Positions 26,069-34,427 are shown, counted from the stretch's first letter. The stretch is DNA of 64,000 nucleotides from Saccharomonospora amisosensis (GCF_011761185.1 NZ_JAAOYM010000001.1:4154001-4218000), one strand, 5' to 3'. Program-made: numbers and translations. The notes: generated by a model not told the origin, from the sequence alone.

Positions 26069-27687
26069 GACGTCACGGCAGCGGGTTCGGTGGGCTCGGT
26101 GAACTCGGACCGCGCGACCATGGCGCGCAACACGTTGCGCCGGATCTTGCCGGTCGCTGTCTTCGGAAGTTCGGTCAACTCCACCACCGCCCTTGGGCGC
26201 TTGAAGGCGGCGAGCGTTTCGCGACACCACTGGATCAACTCGTCGCCGTCGATGTGCCTGCCAGGCATCGGGACAACACAGGCGATCGGCCGGTCCAGCT
26301 GGTCGGAGTCGGGAACACCGACCACCACCGCCTCGGCGACATCGGGGTGCTCCAGCAGCCTGTCCTCCACCTCGCTCGGCGTCACCCAGATACCGCCCGC
26401 CTTGATCATGTCGTTGAACCGACCTAGGCAGGAGTAAGTGCCGTCGGCGTTACGCACGTAGGTGTCGCCGGTGCGGGTCCATTCGCCGAGGAACACCTGC
26501 CGCGACGTCGCCGCACGACACCAGTAGCCGATGGCGGCGCTGTCGCCGCGCACGTACAACTCCCCCGCCCTGTCCGCCTCCTCGATCACACCACCCTGCT
26601 CGTCACGGATCTGCACCTCGTAGCCGGGCACGGGCGTTCCCGACGACGCGGGCCTGGCGCTGCCCGGCCGGTTGGAGATGAAGATGTGCAGCATCTCGGT
26701 GGAGCCGATGCCGTCGAGCACCTCGATGCCGAACCGGTCGCGCATACCGTGCAGCATCCGCGCGGGCAACGCCTCCCCCGCCGAGATCCCCTGCCGCACC
26801 GAGCCGAACGTGTCGTCGGCGACGTCGCTGGCCAGCAGCGGACCCCAGAAGCTCGGCGTGCCGAACAGCAACGTCGCCCCGTCCGTCCTCGCGCGCTCCG
26901 CCACCAGTTGCGGCGTCGGCCTCGCCGGTTCGAGCAATGCCGTTGCGCCCACCGAGAGCGGGAAGAACATGGAATTGCCTATGCCGTAGGCGAAGAACAA
27001 CTTCGCGACGGAAAGACACCGGTCGGCGGCCGTGATCCCGAGTACCCGCTGCCCGTAGTTCTGCGCGACGAACCGGATGTCGGCGTGCCGGTGCATCGCC
27101 GCCTTCGGCATGCCCGTGGTTCCCGAGGTGTACAGCCACAGCGCGGGAGAATCCTCCCAGGTCGGGTAGGGTCGCTCCAGCTCACCCGCCCCGCGCAACC
27201 GCTGCCATTCGTCGGTGAACACGACCGTCTCGACGTCCGGGGCACCGTCGACGCCCGTGCGTACGGCGTCGGCGAACTCGGTGGAGCCGAGCACCACGCG
27301 GGCGCGGGAGTCGGCGACCAGCTTGCCCAGCTCGCCTCCGGTCAGCATGGTGGAGCACGGCACGGCTACCGCGCCGAGGTACATGGCGCCCAGGATCGCG
27401 CTGAACAGCTCCACCTCGTCGGTCATGCACATCAGCACGCGTTCTTCGGGGCGAACCCCGAGTGCGCGCAGCCCCGCCGCCACTCGGCGGACCTCGGCGG
27501 CGAGTTCGGCATAGCTCAACGTGCGGCTGGCCGAAACGACCGCGGTGCGCTCGCCCGCTCCCGCCGCGACGTGCCTGTCGACGAGGTATTCGGCCGCGTT
27601 GAACCCTGCGGGGGCCGCGGTGCTCGCCACCGGCGAGGTAGCGCGGGGCGTGCTCGTGGCGGGGCTCGACTCGGTCATGTGGCTCAT
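26065..27687 (-). CDS. Benzoate-CoA ligase family protein
   Basis: A 540-residue ANL-superfamily acyl-CoA ligase. The ATP-binding P-loop LWLYTSGTTGMPKAAMHRH (near 185), GIGSTEMLHIF, TRTGDTYVR, the hinge GRFNDMIKAGGIWVTPSEVE and the catalytic lysine in LPKTATGKIRRN are intact. The arrangement with boxB and boxC makes benzoate (or a substituted benzoate) the likely substrate. The start may be ATG 27687 or ATG 27678; the first 25 residues are Ser/Thr/Ala-rich. Overlaps the amidohydrolase gene; 38 bp after boxB. Confidence 0.88.
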   Translation of the reverse strand: MSHMTESSPATSTPRATSPVASTAAPAGFNAAEYLVDRHVAAGAGERTAVVSASRTLSYAELAAEVRRVAAGLRALGVRPEERVLMCMTDEVELFSAILGAMYLGAVAVPCSTMLTGGELGKLVADSRARVVLGSTEFADAVRTGVDGAPDVETVVFTDEWQRLRGAGELERPYPTWEDSPALWLYTSGTTGMPKAAMHRHADIRFVAQNYGQRVLGITAADRCLSVAKLFFAYGIGNSMFFPLSVGATALLEPARPTPQLVAERARTDGATLLFGTPSFWGPLLASDVADDTFGSVRQGISAGEALPARMLHGMRDRFGIEVLDGIGSTEMLHIFISNRPGSARPASSGTPVPGYEVQIRDEQGGVIEEADRAGELYVRGDSAAIGYWCRAATSRQVFLGEWTRTGDTYVRNADGTYSCLGRFNDMIKAGGIWVTPSEVEDRLLEHPDVAEAVVVGVPDSDQLDRPIACVVPMPGRHIDGDELIQWCRETLAAFKRPRAVVELTELPKTATGKIRRNVLRAMVARSEFTEPTEPAAVTS

Positions 27688-27725
27688 CTCCCGCTGCTCC
27701 GCGTCGTGGCCGACCTCAGCGTCGG

Positions 27726-29147
27726 TCAGGTCAGGTAGACGTAGGTGTAGTCGAACGGTTTGCCGTTGATGCCGTTACTGGGAGGCGCGACCCAGCTCGC
27801 GATCTTGCCGCGTTCGTACACGGGTTTCATCAACGAGCGCACGAAGGTCAGGTCCTCGCTGGTGGGTAGCCAGTTCTTCTTGCCGTCCTGCCAGGTCTGC
27901 TCGTCGACAATAGTGCCGTCGGGCGTGATGTGGTAGCCGGAATTGATGCCGACGGCCCGGTTGAATCCGGGATGCGGCAGCCGGAAGGTGTAGTCGATGC
28001 CGCTGTCGGCGAGGATCTTGTTCCAGCGTTTGATACCGGTGTGACAGTCGGCGATGTACTCGCCGCGCAGATCGAGGTTGAGCGCCAGGATCGCCTGGAT
28101 CTCCTCGGTACCCCAGGTGCCGTCGGGCCGGGGTTTTTCCAGCGCGGCGCTGTCGTCGGTGAGCTGGTGGTCGTCCTTCCTGCGGGTTTCCTGCCAGCGT
28201 CCTTTGAGTCCGGACGTGTAGTAGTTCGCCGCGTTCGTGGAGGTCTCGCTGCCGAACAGGTCCAGCGAGACGCTGTAGTGGAAGTTGATGTAGCGCTGGA
28301 TGATGTCGAGCGGGATACCGCCGTGTGCGGCGATGTCAAGGGTGTCGTGCTCGCGGATCAGTTCCGCCGACCGCGTCACGACCCGATCGACCCCGGTGGT
28401 ACCCACGAACATGTGGTGGGCCTCTTCCTTGAGCATGAACTCGCAGGTGCGCGAAAGCGGGTCGAAGGCCGACTCCTTGAGCGTGCCGAGCTGGTACTTG
28501 CCGTCGCGGTCGGTGAAGTAGGTGAACATGTAGAAGGCCAACCAGTCGGCGGTCTCCTCGTTGAACGCCCCGAGGATGCGGGGGCTGTCCGGGCTGCCGG
28601 AGTTGCGGTACAGCAAAGCTTCCGCTTCCTCCCTGCCCTCCTTGCCGAAGTAGGCATGCAGCAGGTACACCATCGCCCACAGGTGCCTGCCTTCCTCGAC
28701 GTTGACCTGGAACAGGTTGCGCAGGTCGTACAGGCTGGGCGCGGTGAGCCCGAGCAGCCGCTGCTGCTCCACGGAAGCGGGCTCGGTGTCGCCCTGGATG
28801 ACGATGAGCCGCTGCAAATCGGCGCGGTACTCACCGGGCACCTGCTGCCAGGCCGGTTCGCCCTTGTGCTGGCCGAAGGCGATGCGCCGGTCGGGGTCGT
28901 GTTCGGCTAGGAAGATGCCCCAGCGGTAGTCCTGCGGTATCACGTGGTCGAAGTGCGCCCAGCCTTCGCGGCCGACGCTCACCGCCGTGCGCAGGTACAC
29001 ACCGTGGGTTTCCAGCGTGGGCCCCATCTCGGCCCACCAGTTCATGAACTTGGGCTGCCAGCCTTCCAGCGCCCGCTGCAGCCGCCGGTTGGACGACAGG
29101 TCCACGTTGTTGGGGATCTTGGCGTCGTAGTCGATCCTGGTCGGCAT
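27726..29147 (-). CDS. boxB: Benzoyl-CoA 2,3-epoxidase oxygenase subunit BoxB
   Basis: Diiron oxygenase component that converts benzoyl-CoA to its 2,3-epoxide. The 473 residues begin RIDYDAKIPNNVDLSSNRRL and contain the two EXXH-type iron sites NVEEGRHLWAM and MLKEEAHHMFVG, and end in NGINGKPFDYTYVYL, all typical of BoxB. ATG 29147 is chosen for family agreement. It lies five bases after boxC and upstream of the ligase. The reductase BoxA that normally supplies electrons is not in the window. Confidence 0.95.
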   Translation of the reverse strand: MPTRIDYDAKIPNNVDLSSNRRLQRALEGWQPKFMNWWAEMGPTLETHGVYLRTAVSVGREGWAHFDHVIPQDYRWGIFLAEHDPDRRIAFGQHKGEPAWQQVPGEYRADLQRLIVIQGDTEPASVEQQRLLGLTAPSLYDLRNLFQVNVEEGRHLWAMVYLLHAYFGKEGREEAEALLYRNSGSPDSPRILGAFNEETADWLAFYMFTYFTDRDGKYQLGTLKESAFDPLSRTCEFMLKEEAHHMFVGTTGVDRVVTRSAELIREHDTLDIAAHGGIPLDIIQRYINFHYSVSLDLFGSETSTNAANYYTSGLKGRWQETRRKDDHQLTDDSAALEKPRPDGTWGTEEIQAILALNLDLRGEYIADCHTGIKRWNKILADSGIDYTFRLPHPGFNRAVGINSGYHITPDGTIVDEQTWQDGKKNWLPTSEDLTFVRSLMKPVYERGKIASWVAPPSNGINGKPFDYTYVYLT

Positions 29148-29152
29148 CGTCC

Positions 29153-30844
29153 CTACACTCGCTTCCTGTCGAAGACCGCTTGCTGTCCCGTGCCGTAGCG
29201 GCGTAGCGCGCCATGGGGCCCGGACGCGTTGGGGCGGTTGAAGATCCAGTTCTGCCATGCCGACAGTCGGCCGAAGATCTTCGTCTCGATCGTCTCCGGG
29301 CCGACGAAGCGGTGGTTTGCCTCCATCCCGGTGAGCGCGTCCGGCGAGAGCGAGCGCCTGCCCTCGATCACCAGGCGGATCTCGTCCTCCCAGTCGATGT
29401 CGTCAGGGGCGTCGGTGACCAGCCCCAACTCCATGGCCTCTGCCGGTGAGAGGTCTCGGCCGGCCTCGCGGCGCAGCCAGTCGACATGTTCGGCCTCGCC
29501 GTAGAACCGGGACTGCAGCCGTGACAACTCGTTGCCCATCGGGAAGGTTCCGAAGTTGGCGGCGGTCAACCGGATCGCGGCGCGCTCGTCGCTTTCCTCG
29601 TCCTCGATGGGCGGACCGTCCAAGATGTACTGCCGGTCGCAGGCGAGCGCCAGTTCGAGCAGCATCCCGGCGAAGCAGCTACCCTGCTCGATCAGCGCGA
29701 AGAGACTGCGGCTGGTCACGTCGAGCCGCTTGAGCACCCGCTTGTGGTAGTGGACGATCTCGCGACAGAGCCAGTCGGTTGCCGCATGCTCCAGCAGTAT
29801 CGACTCGTGCGCGACGACGCGGTCGGGATCGCCTTCCGTGCGCAGCAGCCAGGTGCCGAGTTCCGGTTCGTTGGTGCGCAGTCGCAGAATCGCGTCATCC
29901 AGCTCGCGGGTCACCGCGAGCGGCCAGAACGCGGCGCCCCGCCTGTGCACTTCCTCGGCGTCCGAAGCAGCGTCGTCCCTCGGGCCGCGCACGACGATCT
30001 CGACGGTGCTCGCGGCGCGGTCGTAGCGCACGCTGAGATTCCGGTACTCGAGGCCATCGGCGGTTTCGACCCGTTCCAGTGGCGTCAGCTCTATCCCGGT
30101 TGGCTCGCCGGGCCGGTCGCCGTGCTCGGCGAGTCGCAGCGCGCGGCGGCGCACCGTCTCGGCGAAGTCACGGCGCGAGGCAAGTTCGTCCACCAGCCCC
30201 CAACGTGCGGCCACGGCACCTTTGAGCCCGTCGCTGCGGGTGGCGAACACGTCGGCGCGGTCCTTGCGAACCCTGCGCTTGTCGACCACGCGGGTCAACC
30301 CGCCGGTGCCGGGCAGCACCCCCAGCAGCGGAACCTCCGGTAACGCCACGGTCGAGGAGTTGTCGTCGACCAGCACGATGTGCTCGCAGGCGAGTGCGAG
30401 TTCGTAACCGCCGCCCGCGCAGGACCCGTTGACCGCCGCCAGGTAGGTCTGCCCCGAGTGTCGGGAGGCGTCTTCCATCGCGTTGCGGGTCTCGTTGGTG
30501 AACTTGCAGAAGTTCACCTTCCACTCGTGCGAGGACGCCGCGAGCATGCGGATGTTCGCTCCCGCGCAGAAGACGCCGTCCTTGCCGCTGGTGACCACGA
30601 CGGTGCGCACGCCGGGGTGCTCGAACCGCAGCCGCTGCGTTGCGTCGTACAGTTCGATGTCCACGCCGAGGTCGTAGGAGTTGAGCTTCAGTTCGTAGCC
30701 GGGCACCAGCCCGCCCTCGGGGTCCACGTCCAACTCCAGCCACGCCACCGGCTCCTCGACCCGCAGCCGCCAGTGGCGGTAGGTGTCTGGGTGCCGGTCG
30801 AACGAGACGGCGGGTCGGTCGGTGTCGACGTCGATGGCGGTCAC
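29153..30844 (-). CDS. boxC: 2,3-Epoxybenzoyl-CoA dihydrolase BoxC
   Basis: A 563-residue crotonase-superfamily enzyme that opens the ring of 2,3-epoxybenzoyl-CoA to give a C6 aldehyde and formate. The N-terminal crotonase half shows GVFCAGANIRMLAASSHEW and NGSCAGGGYELALACEHIVL with LPEVPLLGVLPGTGGL; a second, diverged crotonase-like half follows. GTG 30844 is chosen because a TTGACG-N16-TAGAAA promoter ends eight bases upstream, which implies a leaderless message; the longer frame from 30880 would run through that promoter. First gene of the box operon. Confidence 0.93.
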   Translation of the reverse strand: MTAIDVDTDRPAVSFDRHPDTYRHWRLRVEEPVAWLELDVDPEGGLVPGYELKLNSYDLGVDIELYDATQRLRFEHPGVRTVVVTSGKDGVFCAGANIRMLAASSHEWKVNFCKFTNETRNAMEDASRHSGQTYLAAVNGSCAGGGYELALACEHIVLVDDNSSTVALPEVPLLGVLPGTGGLTRVVDKRRVRKDRADVFATRSDGLKGAVAARWGLVDELASRRDFAETVRRRALRLAEHGDRPGEPTGIELTPLERVETADGLEYRNLSVRYDRAASTVEIVVRGPRDDAASDAEEVHRRGAAFWPLAVTRELDDAILRLRTNEPELGTWLLRTEGDPDRVVAHESILLEHAATDWLCREIVHYHKRVLKRLDVTSRSLFALIEQGSCFAGMLLELALACDRQYILDGPPIEDEESDERAAIRLTAANFGTFPMGNELSRLQSRFYGEAEHVDWLRREAGRDLSPAEAMELGLVTDAPDDIDWEDEIRLVIEGRRSLSPDALTGMEANHRFVGPETIETKIFGRLSAWQNWIFNRPNASGPHGALRRYGTGQQAVFDRKRV

Positions 30845-30852
30845 CCGTTGAT

Positions 30853-30894
30853 TTTCTACGCACGAACCAACAAACGTCAAGGTTCTGTAGAACC
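30853..30894 (-). promoter_or_regulatory. boxC promoter with adjoining palindromic operator
   Basis: On the minus strand: TTGACG (30880-30875), 16-bp spacer, TAGAAA (30858-30853), then GTG of boxC eight bases on. Directly against the -35 box lies GGTTCT-AC-AGAACC (30894-30881), a perfect 6-bp inverted repeat. The geometry suits a repressor or activator of the box operon; the PaaX-like protein is one candidate but this is inference. Confidence 0.6.
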
Positions 30895-30969
30895 AGCGCA
30901 GCGCCGCACCCGCTGCCCCCGCACAGTCGATGCCGAGCGTACCCCCGTCGCAGCCGCGTGGCGGCCGGA

Positions 30970-32274
30970 TCAGCCCACTCTGGACCTACCCGCGGCCTCC
31001 TCGAACGCCCCGCGCGGCTCCTCACGCGAACCGAAGTTGACGACGTCGTGGCCGAACGGCATCCCGACCAGCCAGTCGCCGAGCACTCGGATGGTCCGGT
31101 TCCAGGTCGGGATCTGGGTGGCGTAGTAGCCACGCCGCAATGTCCAGGCGAGCGCGCCGTCGAACTCCCGGCCGAACGCCTCCCCCACGGCCTTGTTCTT
31201 GCCGAGGGTGACGAACTCGCCCCGGCTTCGGTACCGGAACGGCCGCGGCCACTCACCTCGCAGGGTGGCGACCAGGTTGTCGCCCAGCTGCTCCGCCTGG
31301 CGCACGGCGTGTTGCGCGGTCGGCGGCGAGACCCTGCCGGTCTCGGGGTCCGGCACCCCCGCGCAGTCGCCCGCGGCCCAGATGCCGGGGTGCCCCTCCA
31401 CTCGCATGGCCTGATCGACCACGAGCCTGCCCCTGCCGTCCACAGGCAGGCCCAGTTCGCCGACGACGGTCTGCGGGCGGGTGCCCGCGACCCACACCAG
31501 CGTGTCGGCGAAGAACTTCGAGCCGTCGGAAAGCCTCAGCTCGCCCTCCTCGACCGACTCGAGCTGGGTGCCGAGCCTGATGTCGATACCGCGCCCGGTC
31601 AGCTCGGTCATCGCCCGGTCGGCGAGTTCGCGACTTACCGTCGTGAGGATGCGATCCATCGCCTCGACCAGCACCCAGCGCATCTCGCCCGCGTCCAGCT
31701 CGGGATAGCCCGCAAGGACATCGATCGCCATGTCCTGCAACTCCGCGATCGCCTCGACACCGGTATAGCCACCGCCGACGAACACGAAGGTCAACGCCCG
31801 CTTGCGCAGTTCCGTGTCGGTGGTCGCGGAGGCGATTTCCAGCTGCCGCAGCACGTGGTCGCGCAGGTGGGCCGCCTCGGCGAGGGAGTTGAACCCGATC
31901 CCGGTCTCCGCGAGCCCGGGAACCGGTGCCAGCTTGGAGGTGGCCCCGAGCCCGATCACCAGTTCGTCGTAGTCCAGCTCCAGCCACGGACCCGCCGTCG
32001 GCGCGACGGAAGCGACCTTACGTTCGGTGTCGATGCCTGTGAGCCTGCCCGCGATGAACCGGCTGCCGCGCAGCACGGCCCGCAACGGCACTACGGCGTG
32101 GCGGGGTTCAAGCGTCCCGGACGCCACCTCAGGCAGCAGCGGCCGGTACACCATGTAGTTCTCCGGGTTGACGACCGTGACCTCGGCCTCGCCTCGCCGC
32201 AGCCGCCGCTGCAACCGCAGCGCGGTGTACAGACCGACGTAGCCGCCGCCCGCGATCAGTATCCGTGTTGTCAC
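30970..32274 (-). CDS. Type II NADH dehydrogenase-like FAD/NAD(P) oxidoreductase
   Basis: A 434-residue two-dinucleotide-domain flavoprotein of the NDH-2 family, which moves electrons from NADH to menaquinone without proton pumping. FAD site RILIAGGGYVGLYTALRLQR at the start, NAD site FVFVGGGYTGVEAIAEL near 170, and IWAAGDCAGVP near 300. The C-terminal helices (GRGYY-like RRGYYATQIPTWNR) suit membrane contact. GTG 32274 has AGGAGC upstream; the frame upstream is open but unconserved. A 54-residue membrane peptide gene ends 32 bp upstream on the same strand. Confidence 0.85.
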   Translation of the reverse strand: MTTRILIAGGGYVGLYTALRLQRRLRRGEAEVTVVNPENYMVYRPLLPEVASGTLEPRHAVVPLRAVLRGSRFIAGRLTGIDTERKVASVAPTAGPWLELDYDELVIGLGATSKLAPVPGLAETGIGFNSLAEAAHLRDHVLRQLEIASATTDTELRKRALTFVFVGGGYTGVEAIAELQDMAIDVLAGYPELDAGEMRWVLVEAMDRILTTVSRELADRAMTELTGRGIDIRLGTQLESVEEGELRLSDGSKFFADTLVWVAGTRPQTVVGELGLPVDGRGRLVVDQAMRVEGHPGIWAAGDCAGVPDPETGRVSPPTAQHAVRQAEQLGDNLVATLRGEWPRPFRYRSRGEFVTLGKNKAVGEAFGREFDGALAWTLRRGYYATQIPTWNRTIRVLGDWLVGMPFGHDVVNFGSREEPRGAFEEAAGRSRVG

Positions 32275-32306
32275 AAATAGCTCCTGAAACTCCTGCGTTG
32301 CCGCGG

Positions 32307-32471
32307 CTACCCGCCACTGAGGTAGATCACCGCGTAGGCCATGAGGAATCCGGCGACCAGCACGACGACCACCCCGATCGCCAACGGCCATGCCACCGGC
32401 AGCTCCCTCGAGCCGCGCGGTCGCGCTGCTGAACTGCTCGCAGGGTCGCGCTCCGGTGGCTGCGCGCTCAT
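32307..32471 (-). CDS. Small single-helix membrane protein
   Basis: A 54-residue protein: polar, proline- and serine-rich N-terminus (about 25 residues) then one transmembrane helix (LAIGVVVVLVAGFLMAYAVI) ending in a short tail. I do not recognise it. It precedes the NADH dehydrogenase-like gene by 32 bp on the same strand, so co-transcription is likely and a subunit or anchor role is conceivable. ATG 32471 is the natural start. Confidence 0.6.
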   Translation of the reverse strand: MSAQPPERDPASSSAARPRGSRELPVAWPLAIGVVVVLVAGFLMAYAVIYLSGG

Positions 32472-32610
32472 GCGGTCTCCTGTGCCGGTTGCGGTCGGAT
32501 CACCCGTCGGATACCCAATGGCGCGAGCGCAAACCCCGCGTTTCGCGGCCATAACGCCGGGGTAGATCACCGGGTAGGTCACGCAGAGCCACCCGAAAGG
32601 AGGCTCTCTC

Positions 32611-32787
32611 ATGCAGCAGCGCGAAAGCGACCAGCACGGTCCCCGCGAGGACGACCAGCTCAAGTCGGAGCTTCAGGGCATGCTCAAGGGCAACCGCCCG
32701 AGTCGGGCAGAGGAATGGCGCGACCCAGAACCACCGGCCGACGACGATCCGGCCGTGCCTCCGATCGACGAACGCGAGCAGCGCTGA
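32611..32787 (+). CDS. Small acidic hypothetical protein (58 aa)
   Basis: ATG 32611 follows a strong AAAGGAGG site (32597-32604). The 58 residues start MQQRESDQHGPREDDQLKSE, contain LKGNRPSRAEEWRDPEPP and end acidic. Many actinobacteria carry similar short charged proteins of unknown function (general recollection). Divergent from the 54-residue membrane protein gene. The TGA stop is two bases from repeat array D. Confidence 0.7.
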   Translation: MQQRESDQHGPREDDQLKSELQGMLKGNRPSRAEEWRDPEPPADDDPAVPPIDEREQR

Positions 32788-32789
32788 GC

Positions 32790-32880
32790 CGCGAGTCCCC
32801 CGCTCACGCCCGCGAGTCCCCCATTCCGGCCCGCGAGTTCCGCATTCATGCCAGCGAGTGCTGCGTTCGTGTCGGCGAGT
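32790..32880. repeat. 21-bp GCGAGT repeat array D (5 forward copies, no inverted arm)
   Basis: Cores at 32790, 32811, 32832 (CGCGAGT), 32853 (AGCGAGT) and 32874 (GGCGAGT), exactly 21 bp apart. The last two are decayed by one base and the inverted arm found in the other arrays is missing. It lies in the convergent gap between the 58-aa gene and the 3-hydroxyacyl-CoA dehydrogenase gene. Confidence 0.85.
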
Positions 32881-32897
32881 GCTGCGTTGGTGCGGGT

Positions 32898-34148
32898 TCA
32901 GGCAGCCCGGCGGAACCCGAAGCCGGTGGCGCGCTCGGCATCCGCGATACCGGCCCGCACCTCGGCCTCGTGATCGCGTGCCCAGTACAGCGGCCCACCT
33001 AGATCCGGTGGGAAGCCGTACCCGTTGACGAGCACGAGATCGATGTCCGAGGCCCGCTCGGCGATGCCTTCGGCCAGGATCAGCTTCGCCTCGTTGACGA
33101 TCGTGCCGAGCGCGCGCCTGACGATCTGCTCGTCGGTGAACGAGCGCCTGACCAGGCCGAGTTCTCGGGACACCTGCCTGATGGTCCCGTGCACCTCGGG
33201 GTCGGGTTCGCCGTGACGCTGCCCCTCGGGGTAGCGGTACCAACCCGCGCCGGTCTTGCGGCCGAGCCGCCCGGCGGCGCACAACCGCTGCAACACCTCG
33301 GGCACCCGCTCCCGGGGGTCTCGGGTCGGCGCCAGCCGCTCGCGGTTGGCCAGCGCGATGTCCAGACCGGACATGTCCCACACGGCGAAGGGGCCCATGG
33401 CGAAGCCGAACTCCCGCAGCGCGGCGTCGACCTGTTCCGGTAGCGCGCCCTCTTCCACCATGAATTCGCACTGCGTGCGATAGGCGTTGTAGATGCGGTT
33501 GCCGATGAAGCCGTCGCAGACGCGCGCGATCACCGGCAACTTCCCACACCTGCGTGCCAGGTCGACCGCGGTGGCGAGAGTGTCTGGCGCGGTCGCTTCG
33601 CCACGCACCACCTCAAGCAGTCGCATGACATGCGCCGGGCTGAAGAAGTGCAGGCCGACCACGTCAGCGTCTCGTCCACTGGCTCGTGCCAGCTCGTCAA
33701 GGTTCAGGTAGGAGGTGTTGGACGCAAGTATGGCGCCCGGCTTGACGAGTTCCCCGAGCCGCGCGAGGAGTTCCTGTTTGACGGCCATGTCCTCGAAGAC
33801 GGCCTCGAGCACGAGATCGCGATCTCGCAGCACCGACTGGTCGGTGGCCGAGGTGAGCGCCGCCAGCCTGCGGTCGGCCTCGGCACGATCGATCCTGCCC
33901 TTGCCGACCGCCCTGTCCTGGATGTCGGTGATCCTGGCCAGCCCGCGTTCGAGTGCCTCCTGTGACCGCTCGACCAGGGTCACGTCGAACCCGGCCGCCA
34001 GGAAGACAGCGGCGATGCCCGCGCCCATCGTGCCTGCGCCGACCACGCCGATCCGCTCGACGGGACGGGGCGCGACGTCCGGGGCCTGCCCCGCCTCCAG
34101 CTCGGCCTGCTGAAGATGGCGGCGCGCGGCCGCTGGGTCGGCGTTCAT
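32898..34148 (-). CDS. 3-Hydroxyacyl-CoA dehydrogenase
   Basis: A 416-residue NAD-dependent dehydrogenase. The Rossmann start GVVGAGTMGAGIAAVFLAAG (near 35), the substrate-side NTSYLNLDELA, the catalytic histidine in GLHFFSPAHVMRLLEV and the two C-terminal helical domains are present, the second domain at IVNEAKLILAEGIA and GYGFPPDLGGPLYWA. Its place near the box genes suggests oxidation of 3-hydroxyadipyl-CoA on the way to acetyl-CoA and succinyl-CoA (inference). ATG 34148. Its stop is close to repeat array D. Confidence 0.88.
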   Translation of the reverse strand: MNADPAAARRHLQQAELEAGQAPDVAPRPVERIGVVGAGTMGAGIAAVFLAAGFDVTLVERSQEALERGLARITDIQDRAVGKGRIDRAEADRRLAALTSATDQSVLRDRDLVLEAVFEDMAVKQELLARLGELVKPGAILASNTSYLNLDELARASGRDADVVGLHFFSPAHVMRLLEVVRGEATAPDTLATAVDLARRCGKLPVIARVCDGFIGNRIYNAYRTQCEFMVEEGALPEQVDAALREFGFAMGPFAVWDMSGLDIALANRERLAPTRDPRERVPEVLQRLCAAGRLGRKTGAGWYRYPEGQRHGEPDPEVHGTIRQVSRELGLVRRSFTDEQIVRRALGTIVNEAKLILAEGIAERASDIDLVLVNGYGFPPDLGGPLYWARDHEAEVRAGIADAERATGFGFRRAA

Positions 34149-34235
34149 GGACGCTCCTGGGTGAGGTGGCACGGTCCCCGGCACGGTACCGGGAGCGTCC
34201 CGGTGTCGACTACCGGCGAGAGCAACCGCGCGGCG

Positions 34236-34427
34236 TCACTCGCGCCCCCGCACGATCGTCGGCTCCAGCTCGTCGTCCTCGTCCATCGGTGCGGGAAAGC
34301 GCGTGGGAGTCCTCGACTCACTCGCCGCCCCGTGGGCTCCCGCATGCTTCAGTTGTCTTGCCTGTCTTGCCTGTCTTGCCTGTCTTGCCGAAGACTGCAC
34401 CGGTTCGGCCTCGGTGTCCAACATCGC
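34236..34427 (-). CDS. Small hypothetical protein with RQA tripeptide repeats
   Basis: A 63-residue protein starting MLDTEAEPVQSS, followed by four RQA/RQL repeats encoded by a perfect 9-bp tandem repeat (34354-34389), a His/Ala/Ser stretch and the acidic end PAPMDEDDELEPTIVRGRE. A strong GGAGAGGAG site sits seven bases before ATG 34427, which supports translation. I do not recognise it. A ribosomal-peptide precursor is possible but no maturation enzyme is adjacent. Confidence 0.5.
   Translation of the reverse strand, partial: AMLDTEAEPVQSSARQARQARQARQLKHAGAHGAASESRTPTRFPAPMDEDDELEPTIVRGRE
34354..34389. repeat. 9-bp tandem repeat, 4 perfect copies
   Basis: TGTCTTGCC is repeated four times without a mismatch (34354, 34363, 34372, 34381). 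It lies in frame inside the 63-aa gene on the minus strand and encodes the RQA repeats, so copy-number change would not shift the frame. Confidence 0.95.
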
